The translations under genes were made by a program, and so were the position numbers. Below, in pieces: positions 12,317 through 20,810 of a stretch of DNA of 21,876 bases. Positions within the stretch are counted from its first letter, which is position 1. Every line of letters starts with the position of its first letter. The notes under the pieces are model-generated. The model did no database searches, was not told the DNA's origin, and saw only the letters and a list, made by a program, of their open reading frames with translations. The DNA comes from a virus, in the IMG/VR virus record IMGVR_UViG_3300005664_000113, positions 1 to 21,876 of that record, one strand, 5' to 3'.

Positions 12317-12715
12317 ATGAAACTAACAGTTAAGCAAGAGGCTTTCTGTCTAGCCTACATAGAGACAGGAAATGCAAGCGAAGCATACAGGCGATCCTAT
12401 GACGTGCAGGATATGAAGCCTGAGAGCATTAACCGTAAAGCAAAAGAGTTAATAGACAACGGCAAGATTACGGCAAGGGTTGCAGAATTACAACAGTCCT
12501 TAGTAAAACGCCATGAAGTAACAGTAGATAGCCTAATGCTAGAGCTTGAAGAGGCTCGTATGGCTGCAATGGGAGCATCAAACCCACAAAGCGCGGCTGC
12601 TGTAGCTGCAACGATGGGTAAGGCTAAATTGGCTGGCCTGCTGGTTGACAGAGTAGGCAACCCTGATGGCACTCCAATGGATATGAGCGTAAAGGTATCG
12701 TTCGTTAAGCCATGA
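12317..12715 (+). CDS. terS: Terminase small subunit
   Basis: A 132-residue protein of the Terminase_2 type. I start at the ATG at 12317; a GTG eight codons upstream falls in the terminator hairpin. The sequence starts MKLTVKQEAFCLAYIETGNASEAYRRSYD, the usual N-terminal HTH domain that recognises the packaging site. A helical oligomerisation region follows (NGKITARVAELQQSLVKRHEVTVDSLMLELEEARMAAM). The C-terminal part would contact TerL. The stop overlaps the TerL start (ATGA). It selects phage DNA and starts packaging. The ribosome site is weak (GAAAG). Confidence 0.9.
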   Translation: MKLTVKQEAFCLAYIETGNASEAYRRSYDVQDMKPESINRKAKELIDNGKITARVAELQQSLVKRHEVTVDSLMLELEEARMAAMGASNPQSAAAVAATMGKAKLAGLLVDRVGNPDGTPMDMSVKVSFVKP

Positions 12716-13980
12716 ACGTTGAATTCCCTGAAAAGCTAAAGTTCTTGTTTCAACCTAAGCGGTACAAGATAGCTAAAGGTGGGCGCGGTAGTGGCAAGAG
12801 TTGGAGTTTCGCTAGGGCTTTGTTGATACAAGGCGCTGAAAAGAAGCTACGCATCTTGTGTACTCGTGAAGTTCAGAAGTCAATTAAAGACTCCGTGCAT
12901 AAACTATTAGCCGACCAGATACAAAGTTTGGGTTTCGGTGGGTTTTATGAGGTATTAGAGAATGAAATTAGAGGAAAGAACGGCACAGTTTTTACCTTCG
13001 CAGGCTTGGCTACCCATACGATTGAATCAATCAAGTCTTATGAAGGCGTGGATCGGGTTTGGGTGGAAGAGGGTCAAGTAGTAAGAAAACGTAGTTGGGA
13101 CGTATTGATTCCAACGATTAGAAAGCCTGATAGCGAGATATGGGTTAGCTACAACCCCGCGCTAGAGACAGACGAAACTCACCAAAGATTCGCAGCAAAT
13201 GGCGGCGATGATTGCATTGTTGTTGACATGAACTACAACGACAACCCTTGGTTTCCTGAAGTGCTAGAAGACGAACGTCAAAAAGCAAAAATCAGGATGC
13301 CAAAAGCTGAGTATGAGAACATTTGGGAGGGCAAATGTATGCCTGCTGTAGCTGGTGCTATTTACTTCAATGAAGTGGCCAAGGCAGAAGATGATGGCAG
13401 GATTACGAATGTCCCACATGACCCGATGCAAAAGGTTCATGTAGTCTTTGATTTGGGTTGGAATGACGCAATGGCGATTAGCTTGGTACAAAAGAGCCTA
13501 TCAGCAATTGCAGTTATCGAGTACATAGAAGACAACTACAAAACACTGGATTACTACTCTGCACTGCTTAAAGAAAAGCGGTACAACTGGGGCAAGGTTT
13601 GGCTACCACACGACGGCAGGCACAAAGACTTTAAGACTGGCAAGAGCGCAGAAGACATTATGAAGGCTCTGAATTGGGACGTAGCAATTACCCCGAATAT
13701 AAGTGTAGAAGATGGGATTAGACAAACCCGCATGGAGTTTGGTAAGTTCTATTTTGACAAGAAAAAGACCGACAGGCTGGTGCAGTGTGCAAAGCGTTAC
13801 AGACGGTCAATTAACCAACAAACCAACGAGGCAGGAGCGCCATTCCACGATGAATGGTCGCATGGTGCTGACAACCTGAGATACATAGCGATTAACGCTG
13901 AAAAAATGAGTAACGATGATTATGGGTCTATGCGCCCACTGGCTGAATTACAACCAAACGAAGACGGAATATATTTCTAA
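12712..13980 (+). CDS. terL: Terminase large subunit, Terminase_3 type
   Basis: A 422-residue packaging motor. The N-terminal ATPase has Walker A GGRGSGKS (23-30), Walker B ending VWVEEG with Glu119/Glu120, and the coupling motif WVSYNP (144-149). The C-terminal RNase H-like nuclease has VVFDLGWND (Asp247), WLPHDG (Asp301) and HDEWSHGADNLRY (Asp387), the expected acidic triad. The sequence resembles the PBSX-type TerL family and not the lambda type. It cuts concatemeric DNA and pumps it into the prohead through the portal encoded next. All motifs look intact. Headful packaging is likely given the P22-like context, but the end type is not visible here. Confidence 0.95.
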   Translation: MNVEFPEKLKFLFQPKRYKIAKGGRGSGKSWSFARALLIQGAEKKLRILCTREVQKSIKDSVHKLLADQIQSLGFGGFYEVLENEIRGKNGTVFTFAGLATHTIESIKSYEGVDRVWVEEGQVVRKRSWDVLIPTIRKPDSEIWVSYNPALETDETHQRFAANGGDDCIVVDMNYNDNPWFPEVLEDERQKAKIRMPKAEYENIWEGKCMPAVAGAIYFNEVAKAEDDGRITNVPHDPMQKVHVVFDLGWNDAMAISLVQKSLSAIAVIEYIEDNYKTLDYYSALLKEKRYNWGKVWLPHDGRHKDFKTGKSAEDIMKALNWDVAITPNISVEDGIRQTRMEFGKFYFDKKKTDRLVQCAKRYRRSINQQTNEAGAPFHDEWSHGADNLRYIAINAEKMSNDDYGSMRPLAELQPNEDGIYF

Positions 13981-16223
13981 TGACTGAAACAACCCAAGAG
14001 CAAACAGGATTAGCATCACTGCTAGAAGACCGTTTAACTACTTGGGAAAAAGCACGCCTGCCACAAACTGAAAAGCTACTGGATTGCTATCAAGATGTGA
14101 TGCGTATTCCCCGCGAAGATGACACAGCAGGCTCTGGCGCGGCAAGGGCTAAGAAAGCTAAAGGGCTATTCATTGGCTCAACCCGTAACAAGGTACGAGC
14201 TGCAAGGGCTAAGATTGTGGATGCCTTGCTTGGTGCAGGCAAGATGCCGTTTGACACGACACCGACTAACGAAGAATTAGCGCCTTTTGCTGATGTGGTA
14301 GAGGATATTCTTAAAGAGCAATTAGAGCGCGGACAATACAAAACTCTGCTTAGATCAGGCGTAAACACGCTGGCAACCTATGGAACTGGCTACACAGTCG
14401 GGCCATTGGTGCGCAAAGAAAAGATAGTCGAAGCAAGAGTAGAAAAAGCTGGTTTAAGCACGCAATTGGTTGAATCTGTCTATGAATATGACCTGCCTTA
14501 TTTTGAATTGTGCAACACCTTGGACTTCGTGCCAGATGCAGAGGCGCGGTCTATTGAAAAAGGTTTGGGCGGGTTTTGGGTAACGATGGAAAGTCGCCAC
14601 ACTGTCAAGGCGTGGGCTTCAGATAAGAGCTATAAGAACATCGAAACAGCCTTAATCGGGTGCAACGACAATGCCAATGAAAACGGCTCTGAACGTGCAT
14701 CACAAATGCGAGCCAATGTTGATTATTGGTACAAGAATGACCGTATCAAAGTAGCTAGATTCTTTGGTAAAGTGCCAAAACGCTTGCTAGATGGTGCAAA
14801 ACCAACAGAAGGCGAACAAGAAGACGGCGAAATGGTAGATGCTGTGGTAATCATGGCTGGTGGCGTAGTTGTTAAAGAAAGTGCCAGCCCTTACAAGAAA
14901 ACACCCGTTCAACGCTGCGTATATGAAGCAGTAGAGGATGAAATGGACGGTGTAGGCGTAGCTGAAAACAACGCACCACACCAAAAAGTAACCAATGCTG
15001 CTTTCCGCTTATTCATGGAAGGCAAGGGGCTTGCATTGTTGGGGACTAAGAGCGTAGACCGTTCTAAGTTTTTGCCAACAGAAGATTTTAAGAAGTTCCC
15101 CGGCAAAACCTACCAATTCAAACCGGGTTTATCACCAGACGAACGCAAAGACGCGATCATTAACCACACTGAACCAGATATTACAGGTGGTTGGATTGAT
15201 GTAATCCGAATGTCTGAGAACTTCAGCGATGATGACACAGGCATTACCAAGTACACCCAAGGCGATGATTCTAGCAACCTGAACAAGACAGCTAGCGGAA
15301 TCAGTATGATTATGTCGGCATCATCATTGCCAATCAAAGAGGTTATCCAAAACATTGATTCGATGTGGATTGAGGAGCATATAGAGCTGCTTTTAGATTG
15401 GGATTTGAAGTATTTAGAGCCTGAAACCGTAGAGAAGATTCACGGTAAAGAACATGCTGAAAAGTGGGCGCAAATCAAGGAATTTGGCAAGACTTCATTC
15501 ATGGATTGGCAGGCTACAGGCACGTCAAGTTTCATGCAAAAAGAGATTTTGACCAATAAAATTAGAGCCTTTGCTGATTTTGCGTTAAGCAACCCAATGA
15601 CAGCGCAAAAGATTGACGTTACTGAGATATTGCAGCAAACATGGGACGTAATGGAAATCGGGCGCGAATCGCCCATCTTGAAAGACGATAAAGGCGGTAT
15701 TCCACCTGAAATGCAACAAATGCAAGAGCAAATGAAGCAACAAATGCAGGCGATGGGTACAGCTTTGGAAAATGCGTCTAAACAAGTGGACGAACTAGAA
15801 GCAAAACTAGCTGACAAAGCAAAAGATACCGAGATTAAAGCGTTTGAAGCAGAGACAAAACGCCTACAAGCCACACAAACAACAGACCCTAACGCAATTG
15901 ACCCAACTGCAATAAGGGTAGCTGAAATCAACGCACGATCTGCTGAAAAGATTGCACTGATTAACAAAGTAAGCCAAGGCACAGCAGAAACACCAGAGTT
16001 TGCAGAAAACGAAGAAACAGGCGAAATCGAGGAAAAACCAAGCCAAACGCAAGTAATGCTAGGCGCATTGGTTGAAAGCAATCAACAAGTAATGCAAGCA
16101 ATCGGGGCTATGGCAGAAGCTGTAAGCGCGGTAGCAATCTCAACAAGCAAGCCAAATAACGCACAAATCGTGATTCAGAAACAAGCTGACGGTACGTTTG
16201 TTGGACAAAGGATTGAACAATGA
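13980..16223 (+). CDS. Portal protein, P22-like
   Basis: A 747-residue protein starting in a TAATG overlap with TerL. Its place and length match the portal of P22-like podoviruses. The N-terminal and central parts are mixed alpha/beta (including RSGVNTLATYGTGYTVGPLVRKE and YEYDLPYFELCNTLDFVPDAEA) and correspond to the wing and stem regions. The C-terminal part after about residue 575 is a long Gln/Glu/Lys-rich helix (MQQMQEQMKQQMQAMG and on, to about residue 690), as in the P22 portal barrel. It forms the dodecameric ring at one capsid vertex through which DNA enters and leaves. I call the family from context and composition more than from a single motif. Confidence 0.85.
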   Translation: MTETTQEQTGLASLLEDRLTTWEKARLPQTEKLLDCYQDVMRIPREDDTAGSGAARAKKAKGLFIGSTRNKVRAARAKIVDALLGAGKMPFDTTPTNEELAPFADVVEDILKEQLERGQYKTLLRSGVNTLATYGTGYTVGPLVRKEKIVEARVEKAGLSTQLVESVYEYDLPYFELCNTLDFVPDAEARSIEKGLGGFWVTMESRHTVKAWASDKSYKNIETALIGCNDNANENGSERASQMRANVDYWYKNDRIKVARFFGKVPKRLLDGAKPTEGEQEDGEMVDAVVIMAGGVVVKESASPYKKTPVQRCVYEAVEDEMDGVGVAENNAPHQKVTNAAFRLFMEGKGLALLGTKSVDRSKFLPTEDFKKFPGKTYQFKPGLSPDERKDAIINHTEPDITGGWIDVIRMSENFSDDDTGITKYTQGDDSSNLNKTASGISMIMSASSLPIKEVIQNIDSMWIEEHIELLLDWDLKYLEPETVEKIHGKEHAEKWAQIKEFGKTSFMDWQATGTSSFMQKEILTNKIRAFADFALSNPMTAQKIDVTEILQQTWDVMEIGRESPILKDDKGGIPPEMQQMQEQMKQQMQAMGTALENASKQVDELEAKLADKAKDTEIKAFEAETKRLQATQTTDPNAIDPTAIRVAEINARSAEKIALINKVSQGTAETPEFAENEETGEIEEKPSQTQVMLGALVESNQQVMQAIGAMAEAVSAVAISTSKPNNAQIVIQKQADGTFVGQRIEQ

Positions 16224-17359
16224 GCGACAACGCAACCCTACCCGCAACAGGCACAGTAGTTCGCGCTATTGACAAAGCAGGAACGGTAACGCAGGTCACG
16301 GCTATTGACATTGGCGGCTCAGGTGCTGAAACACTGCTAAGTTCATCTAACAAAATGCCTGTTGTCGCATCGGAGTTGGACGCGCTTTTAACAACCATTG
16401 CAAACTCTGTTAAAAACCATAATTCACCATTTGTTGACGGCATGGCCGGGCAGGTTATGCTGGCTAAACGGCGCGACTCTGACGGTACATCTGTTGCTGA
16501 TGGCGACTTAAACATCTTGAATCAGGATGAAGAAGGCCGACTAAAGGTATCAACAAAGCCAGCAAGTTACTCAACAGTGACAGGCGATATATCCGCAGTA
16601 GCTGGTACTGTTTCGATTGATTGCCAACGATTCTCAGGTATCGCATTACAGGTACACGGCACATTTGCTGCAATGAACTGTACATTTGAAGTATCGAACA
16701 ACTCAACCAATGGCACTGATGGCAATTGGGGTGTTATTCAAGCGGCACGTTCAAACGCAAACACAGCAGAAACAGCGACTGGTAACTTATCAGCAAGCCC
16801 TGCATATTTGTGGGAAGTATCGGTAAACCCTTACAAATGGTTCAGGGTTAGATGCACTGCTAGAACAAGCGGTACACAAACATGGACTTTAGTGCCGGGT
16901 AGCTATGCGACAGAAGTTACGCCTGTTGTTCAGGTAACAGGTACGCAACCCGTATCAGGCACGGTTACATCCACAGTAACAGCAGGAACGATAAACCCTG
17001 TAGTCCCTGCTACGCCTTATTTTGTAAACAGCGCAGCGACTACCAACGGCGCATTGGTTCTAACTGGCACAAGTAACCTTTCATCTTTCTATGCGACGAA
17101 CGAAGGCGCAAGCACAGCCTACGTGAAGTTATACAACAAGGCCACAGCGCCAACGGTCGGCACTGATGTGCCAGAAATGACTTTTCCAGTTCCTGCTGCT
17201 GTAGGTGGAGTGCCAGGTGTAGCCAACCCAAACATAGGTTTTCATGGCTTCAGGTTCGCTTTGGGCATGGGTATCGCCATTACACGTAACGCCGTTCATT
17301 CAGACACGACCGCTGTCGGTGCATCAGAGGTAAAGGTCAAACTTAGCAGGACTGTCTAA
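16220..17359 (+). CDS. Putative virion structural protein, beta-rich
   Basis: A 379-residue protein with an ATGA overlap with the portal. It is Thr/Ser/Val/Ala-rich and mostly beta strand, with few charged residues and a repetitive linker (VVQVTGTQPVSGTVTSTVTAGT, about 235-256). Two domains are suggested: residues about 90-230 (GDISAVAGTVSIDCQRFSGIALQV, NWGVIQAARS, YKWFRVRCTA) and about 260-379 (GALVLTGTSNLSSFYATNEG, FHGFRFALGMGIAI). This composition is typical of capsid decoration, head-fibre or similar surface proteins. It sits between portal and scaffold, not among tail genes, so a head-associated role is more likely. I cannot name a family. Confidence 0.6.
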   Translation: MSDNATLPATGTVVRAIDKAGTVTQVTAIDIGGSGAETLLSSSNKMPVVASELDALLTTIANSVKNHNSPFVDGMAGQVMLAKRRDSDGTSVADGDLNILNQDEEGRLKVSTKPASYSTVTGDISAVAGTVSIDCQRFSGIALQVHGTFAAMNCTFEVSNNSTNGTDGNWGVIQAARSNANTAETATGNLSASPAYLWEVSVNPYKWFRVRCTARTSGTQTWTLVPGSYATEVTPVVQVTGTQPVSGTVTSTVTAGTINPVVPATPYFVNSAATTNGALVLTGTSNLSSFYATNEGASTAYVKLYNKATAPTVGTDVPEMTFPVPAAVGGVPGVANPNIGFHGFRFALGMGIAITRNAVHSDTTAVGASEVKVKLSRTV

Positions 17360-17742
17360 TGCTGTTGCTGATATTTCAGGCTGGCGAAGTTACGCCACCA
17401 GAAGAACCTACTTTAGTAGGGCAAACAAGCTACTCTGTTAAGAAGAAAAAGCACTTAGGAGGTCATTACTGGAAGCCTGAAGAACTGGCATCTGTAGAGC
17501 CATTGGTAACTAGATTGCCAATGCCTTCAGAGCCTAAAGAGCTGCCTCCAATAGCGCCTAAACCGCGCATTAACCGATTAGACACATTTGCAAGCGCACA
17601 TTCAGCACTGGCAGAGATAGGAATTCATTACAAGCAATCATCTATTGACTATTCAAGTGTTATCAATGCCCTACAAGCAGAGATACAGCAACAACAAGAT
17701 GATGACATGGCGATTGCCACACTGGTAGCAATGCTTATATGA
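17359..17742 (+). CDS. Hypothetical proline-rich small protein
   Basis: A 127-residue protein starting in a TAATG overlap. The N-terminal MLLLIFQAGEVTPPEEPT is hydrophobic then Pro-rich, and a basic KKKKHLGGHYWKPEEL follows at about 28-43. A long Pro-containing linker comes next, then a C-terminal helix with poly-Gln (ALQAEIQQQQDDDMAIATLVAMLI). The layout is similar to small accessory ORFs found behind capsid decoration or fibre genes. The N-terminal hydrophobic stretch is too short to be a confident signal peptide. The function is unknown. Confidence 0.55.
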   Translation: MLLLIFQAGEVTPPEEPTLVGQTSYSVKKKKHLGGHYWKPEELASVEPLVTRLPMPSEPKELPPIAPKPRINRLDTFASAHSALAEIGIHYKQSSIDYSSVINALQAEIQQQQDDDMAIATLVAMLI

Positions 17743-17993
17743 CGGACGAAAACATTAAACAAAGAATTGCCGACATAGGGCAAGGATTACAGGCTATTCA
17801 AAACGGATGGCCTTTTTTATTGGGTGAAATCAATTCACGCATAGACGAATTGACTACCTCATTAGTAAACAACAACGATGAGCAAACACGAGGGCGCATT
17901 AAAGCCCTGATTGCTATCAAGAAATTACCTGAAACTCTGGAAGCAGAGCGACATGGTATGAGCGCAGCATTATCTGAAAAGGACGCTGCATAG
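17739..17993 (+). CDS. Hypothetical helical protein
   Basis: An 84-residue protein with an ATGA overlap. It is helical throughout: IKQRIADIGQGLQAIQNGW, GEINSRIDELTTSLVNNNDEQTRGRIKALIAIKKL, then TLEAERHGMSAALSEKDAA. It may be a coiled-coil oligomer. It lies between a putative structural protein pair and the scaffold, with no motif I recognise. Confidence 0.55.
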   Translation: MTDENIKQRIADIGQGLQAIQNGWPFLLGEINSRIDELTTSLVNNNDEQTRGRIKALIAIKKLPETLEAERHGMSAALSEKDAA

Positions 17994-18036
17994 TTTGTGG
18001 ATTATCGGGAGTAACCGACCCATCAGGAGTTATGAA

Positions 18037-18792
18037 ATGACAGACGAAGAGTATCAAGCGGAGTACGAAAAGGCCGCCAAAGAGTTGGAAAACGGGAAGC
18101 CAGAAACCGAGGCAAAAGCAGAACCAGTGAAAACTGAAGAAGCCAAGCCAGAAGTTAAAGCTGAAGAAACTAAGGTAGAGGAAACAAAACCTGCGGAAGT
18201 TGACCCGTTACAGGAGCTGCGCGAAAAGAGTGAAAAACTCGAAAAGCAATTAAAGGATACTAAGGCTTGGGCGACTAAAAATGCTCAGGAACTAGCAGCC
18301 ATTAAACGCGCACAGGAAGAGCGAGAGCGCGAAGCATCACGACCTGCGATTTTGGATGCAAATCCCGAATTAGAGGCTGCGATTCGCTACGTAAACCCGC
18401 CTCCACCTCCAAACTTTGACGAAAGAAATGCACAGTGGCAACAAATCATTGACAAAGCCCACCCCGGGATTTTCGATAAAAACATCGACCCCGAACTGGA
18501 ATCTGCACTGGTTACAAGGCTGCAAGCATTAGGCGAAGAAGTACAAGACCCACTGATCGTAATTCGTGAAATTTCAAAAGAGAAAGAAGCGTATGCAGAG
18601 CGAATGATTGGCAAGAGATTTGCTATGGAATCCGCAAAAGCTGCGCAAAAGAACGCGATGGCTGTCCCTGTAGCTGGCGCTGGTGGTGCACGAACTGCCC
18701 CACAAGATTCAGATTTAGAGGCTAAAAATCGCATTTTGAATATGTCACCTGCCGAATTCGAGAAAGAACGACGAAGGGTGATCGGTTATTAA
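18037..18792 (+). CDS. Putative capsid scaffolding protein
   Basis: A 251-residue protein. I start at the ATG at 18037 because AGGAG lies 7 bases upstream. A TTG 14 codons earlier is open but has no ribosome site. The N-terminal 60 residues are Glu/Lys/Ala/Pro-rich and low-complexity. A coiled coil follows (LQELREKSEKLEKQLKDTKAWATKNAQELAAIKRAQEERERE, about 58-99). The C-terminal part ends with NRILNMSPAEFEKERRRVIGY, a basic helical tail. Charged, helical composition and position directly before the major capsid gene are typical of scaffolding proteins, which guide capsid assembly and then leave. The sequence alone does not prove it. Confidence 0.78.
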   Translation: MTDEEYQAEYEKAAKELENGKPETEAKAEPVKTEEAKPEVKAEETKVEETKPAEVDPLQELREKSEKLEKQLKDTKAWATKNAQELAAIKRAQEEREREASRPAILDANPELEAAIRYVNPPPPPNFDERNAQWQQIIDKAHPGIFDKNIDPELESALVTRLQALGEEVQDPLIVIREISKEKEAYAERMIGKRFAMESAKAAQKNAMAVPVAGAGGARTAPQDSDLEAKNRILNMSPAEFEKERRRVIGY

Positions 18793-18807
18793 CTTTAGGA
18801 GCAAATT

Positions 18808-19797
18808 ATGGCAACAACCACACTGGCGCAAGTCCCACCAGGCGTACAAGCCTTTTATGATCGCAACCTGCTCACACGAGCAAAACCCAATGAAGTGCAT
18901 GGCCGTTTCGGTCAAAAGCGCCCCATTGCAAAGCGTAACGGAAATCAAATCAAGTTCCGCCGCTATTCAGCATTAACTGCTGCTACCACACCTTTGACAG
19001 AGGGTACAACTCCATCAGGCTCTAGCCTTGCAGTGACTGACGTTACAGCAACTTTGGCGCAATATGGCGATTTTGTTACCTTGTCTGACATGGTGGATAT
19101 GACCAATCAAGACGCAGTGGTTACAGAAACTACCGATGTCTTGGGTGATCAGGCTGGTTTGACAATTGACCAAATCCGCCGCGATGTGTTGGTAGCTGGT
19201 ACGAATGTGGCTTACGCTAACGGCGTGGCTGCTCGTGTCAACGTCAACGTGAAACTTAGCACTGCTGATTTGGATAAGGCGATTCGTTACCTTAAAAACC
19301 AAAACGCCAAATACATCAAAGAGGGTATCCCCGCTTCTGATGGTGTTGGCACTGGTGCTGTACGTAAATCGTTTGTTGCAGTCTGTCACCCTGACACTGA
19401 ATATGACTTGGAAGGCTTGACTGGCTTCCGTGCTGTCAGTGATTACCCATCACAAGAAATGCTCTTGGAAGATGAAATCGGTTCATATAAAAACATCCGT
19501 TTCGTTTCTTCTACCAATTGCAAGATCTTTGCTGGTGGTGGCGCGGCTGGTACAACCGTTTACAAAAACAACGGTGCAAACTTTGACGTGTACGCAACCA
19601 TGATTTTCGCGGCTGATGCTTATGGTATCTGCCCGTTGTCTGGTGAAGCGATGAAAACATACGTGAAATCTCTTGGTTCTGCTGGTACAGCCGACCCATT
19701 AGACCAGCGTTCTACTGTGGGCTGGAAAGCGACAACAACTACCAAGATTCTTAACGAAGCTTGGATGATTCGCTTAGAGCACGCAGCTTCTTTGTAA
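18808..19797 (+). CDS. Major capsid protein, N4-gp56 family
   Basis: A 329-residue HK97-fold capsid subunit of the N4-gp56 family. The N-terminal FYDRNLLTRAKPNEVHGRFGQKRPIAKRNGNQIKFRRYSAL (16-56) is the family signature, followed by TPLTEGTTPSGSSLAVTDVTATLAQYGDFVTLSDMVDMT, and later RKSFVAVCHPDTEYDL. Strong AGGAG precedes the ATG. Codon use is richer in GGT, GCT and CGT than the neighbours (for example the stretch 19080-19680), which fits a highly expressed gene. A terminator follows directly, so the transcript level can peak here. It forms the icosahedral head. Confidence 0.94.
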   Translation: MATTTLAQVPPGVQAFYDRNLLTRAKPNEVHGRFGQKRPIAKRNGNQIKFRRYSALTAATTPLTEGTTPSGSSLAVTDVTATLAQYGDFVTLSDMVDMTNQDAVVTETTDVLGDQAGLTIDQIRRDVLVAGTNVAYANGVAARVNVNVKLSTADLDKAIRYLKNQNAKYIKEGIPASDGVGTGAVRKSFVAVCHPDTEYDLEGLTGFRAVSDYPSQEMLLEDEIGSYKNIRFVSSTNCKIFAGGGAAGTTVYKNNGANFDVYATMIFAADAYGICPLSGEAMKTYVKSLGSAGTADPLDQRSTVGWKATTTTKILNEAWMIRLEHAASL

Positions 19798-19812
19798 TCT
19801 AAGTAACTTAAC

Positions 19813-19841
19813 AAAAGCCCACCTAAGACGTGGGCTTTTTT
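19813..19841 (+). terminator. Intrinsic terminator after major capsid gene
   Basis: Perfect 10-base arms AAAAGCCCAC (19813-19822) and GTGGGCTTTT (19830-19839) around a 7-base loop, with T6 at 19836-19841. It lies 15 bases before the next start and probably attenuates transcription between the capsid gene and the connector genes. Confidence 0.85.
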
Positions 19842-19855
19842 ATTGGAGTAATTAA

Positions 19856-20167
19856 ATGGCACGACCAAAAAAAGAAGATGGATTAGCACAAGCCCCATCT
19901 GTAGCAGTTACCGAAGTAGCAGAGCCTGTAAAGCCTGCGAAGAAAGTAAAAATAACCATCCATAGCGATGCTGACGGTGGCGATAAAGGCGACGTGATTC
20001 TTGTCCACAATTTCAAATTGTTGCAAATCATGCGTGACAAAGAGGTTGAAATCGACGCAGTTTATTTAGATGTATTGAAAGCATCCGTTATCAATACACA
20101 AGTCAAAGGCGGGGACGAAAAGATGCGCCCCGTCACATTACCCCGTTACTCATACACAGTGAGCTAA
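19856..20167 (+). CDS. Hypothetical protein after major capsid gene
   Basis: A 103-residue protein with GGAG 7 bases upstream of the ATG. The N-terminus is Lys/Pro/Ala-rich and disordered (MARPKKEDGLAQAPSVAV). The C-terminal part (KVKITIHSDADGGDKGDVILVHNFKLLQIMRDKEVEIDAVYLDVLKASV, ending RPVTLPRYSYTVS) is a small beta-rich domain. Proteins of this plan often follow N4-gp56-type capsid genes and may be head accessory or completion proteins. I cannot assign a specific function. Confidence 0.65.
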   Translation: MARPKKEDGLAQAPSVAVTEVAEPVKPAKKVKITIHSDADGGDKGDVILVHNFKLLQIMRDKEVEIDAVYLDVLKASVINTQVKGGDEKMRPVTLPRYSYTVS

Positions 20168-20168
20168 T

Positions 20169-20810
20169 ATGACAGCCAACGAAATCATACGTGGTGCGCT
20201 TGAACTTTGCGGAGTGCAGGGCGCTGCTGAACCAATCAGTGCAGAAGATGCCGAATTAAGCCTTAAAGTGCTTAATCGCGTGCTTGCTTTATTGCCTACG
20301 TATGGGTTTTCTTGGCCTAACATTTCAAGTGCAGATACATCAATCACATGGTCTGTACTTACCCAAAACACATTTACAACACCAACTAATTACTTTGGTG
20401 TACCCGTTTTGCGCATGACTGATGCAAGCGGTAATGCAGTGCCTTTAACAGAGCTTACAAAGCCTGAATATGACGCACTGCCAAACAAGGCATTAACAGC
20501 GACCTACCCAACGCACTTTTACCTGACTCCAAGCAGCACATTCATTCTCTACCCTGTACCGACACAAGACCCACAGCTAAAACTTAGCTATCAATCGGTG
20601 GTTACAGAAGTTGGTTTGACAGATACGCCTACAGTCTCCGCAATCATGCAGGACATGATAGAGCATTGCTTGGCTAATGAAATAGCTCTCAAATTTGAAG
20701 TGCCGGAAGCAAAGCGCATAGAGATTAACAAACGATTCGCAGCTAAAAAAGAACTAGCCTTACAGTGGGCGGTTAGTACAGCACCGATAGTGATAGAGGT
20801 CGCGGAATAA
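20169..20810 (+). CDS. P22 gp4-like head-tail adaptor
   Basis: A 213-residue protein. The N-terminal helices TANEIIRGALELCGVQGAAEPISAEDAELSLKVLNRVLALLPTYG (2-46) are typical of P22 gp4-type adaptors. A beta-rich insertion follows (FTTPTNYFGVPVLRMTDASGNAVPLTELTKPEYDAL, FYLTPSSTFILYPVP, KLSYQSVV), then C-terminal helices. In P22, gp4 binds the portal ring and is the platform for the tail knobs. Its partner gp10-like gene starts in a TAATG overlap directly afterwards, which supports the call. Confidence 0.8.
   Translation: MTANEIIRGALELCGVQGAAEPISAEDAELSLKVLNRVLALLPTYGFSWPNISSADTSITWSVLTQNTFTTPTNYFGVPVLRMTDASGNAVPLTELTKPEYDALPNKALTATYPTHFYLTPSSTFILYPVPTQDPQLKLSYQSVVTEVGLTDTPTVSAIMQDMIEHCLANEIALKFEVPEAKRIEINKRFAAKKELALQWAVSTAPIVIEVAE

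Noticed and set aside
15440-16081. 213-codon minus-strand frame opposite the portal gene
   Set aside because: It is long but Ser/Cys/Ile-rich as expected for the antisense of the Gln/Ala/Lys-rich portal tail; no ribosome site or neighbouring minus-strand gene.
17995-18036. TTG extension of the scaffold gene
   Set aside because: There is no ribosome site; AGGAG lies directly upstream of the ATG at 18037.
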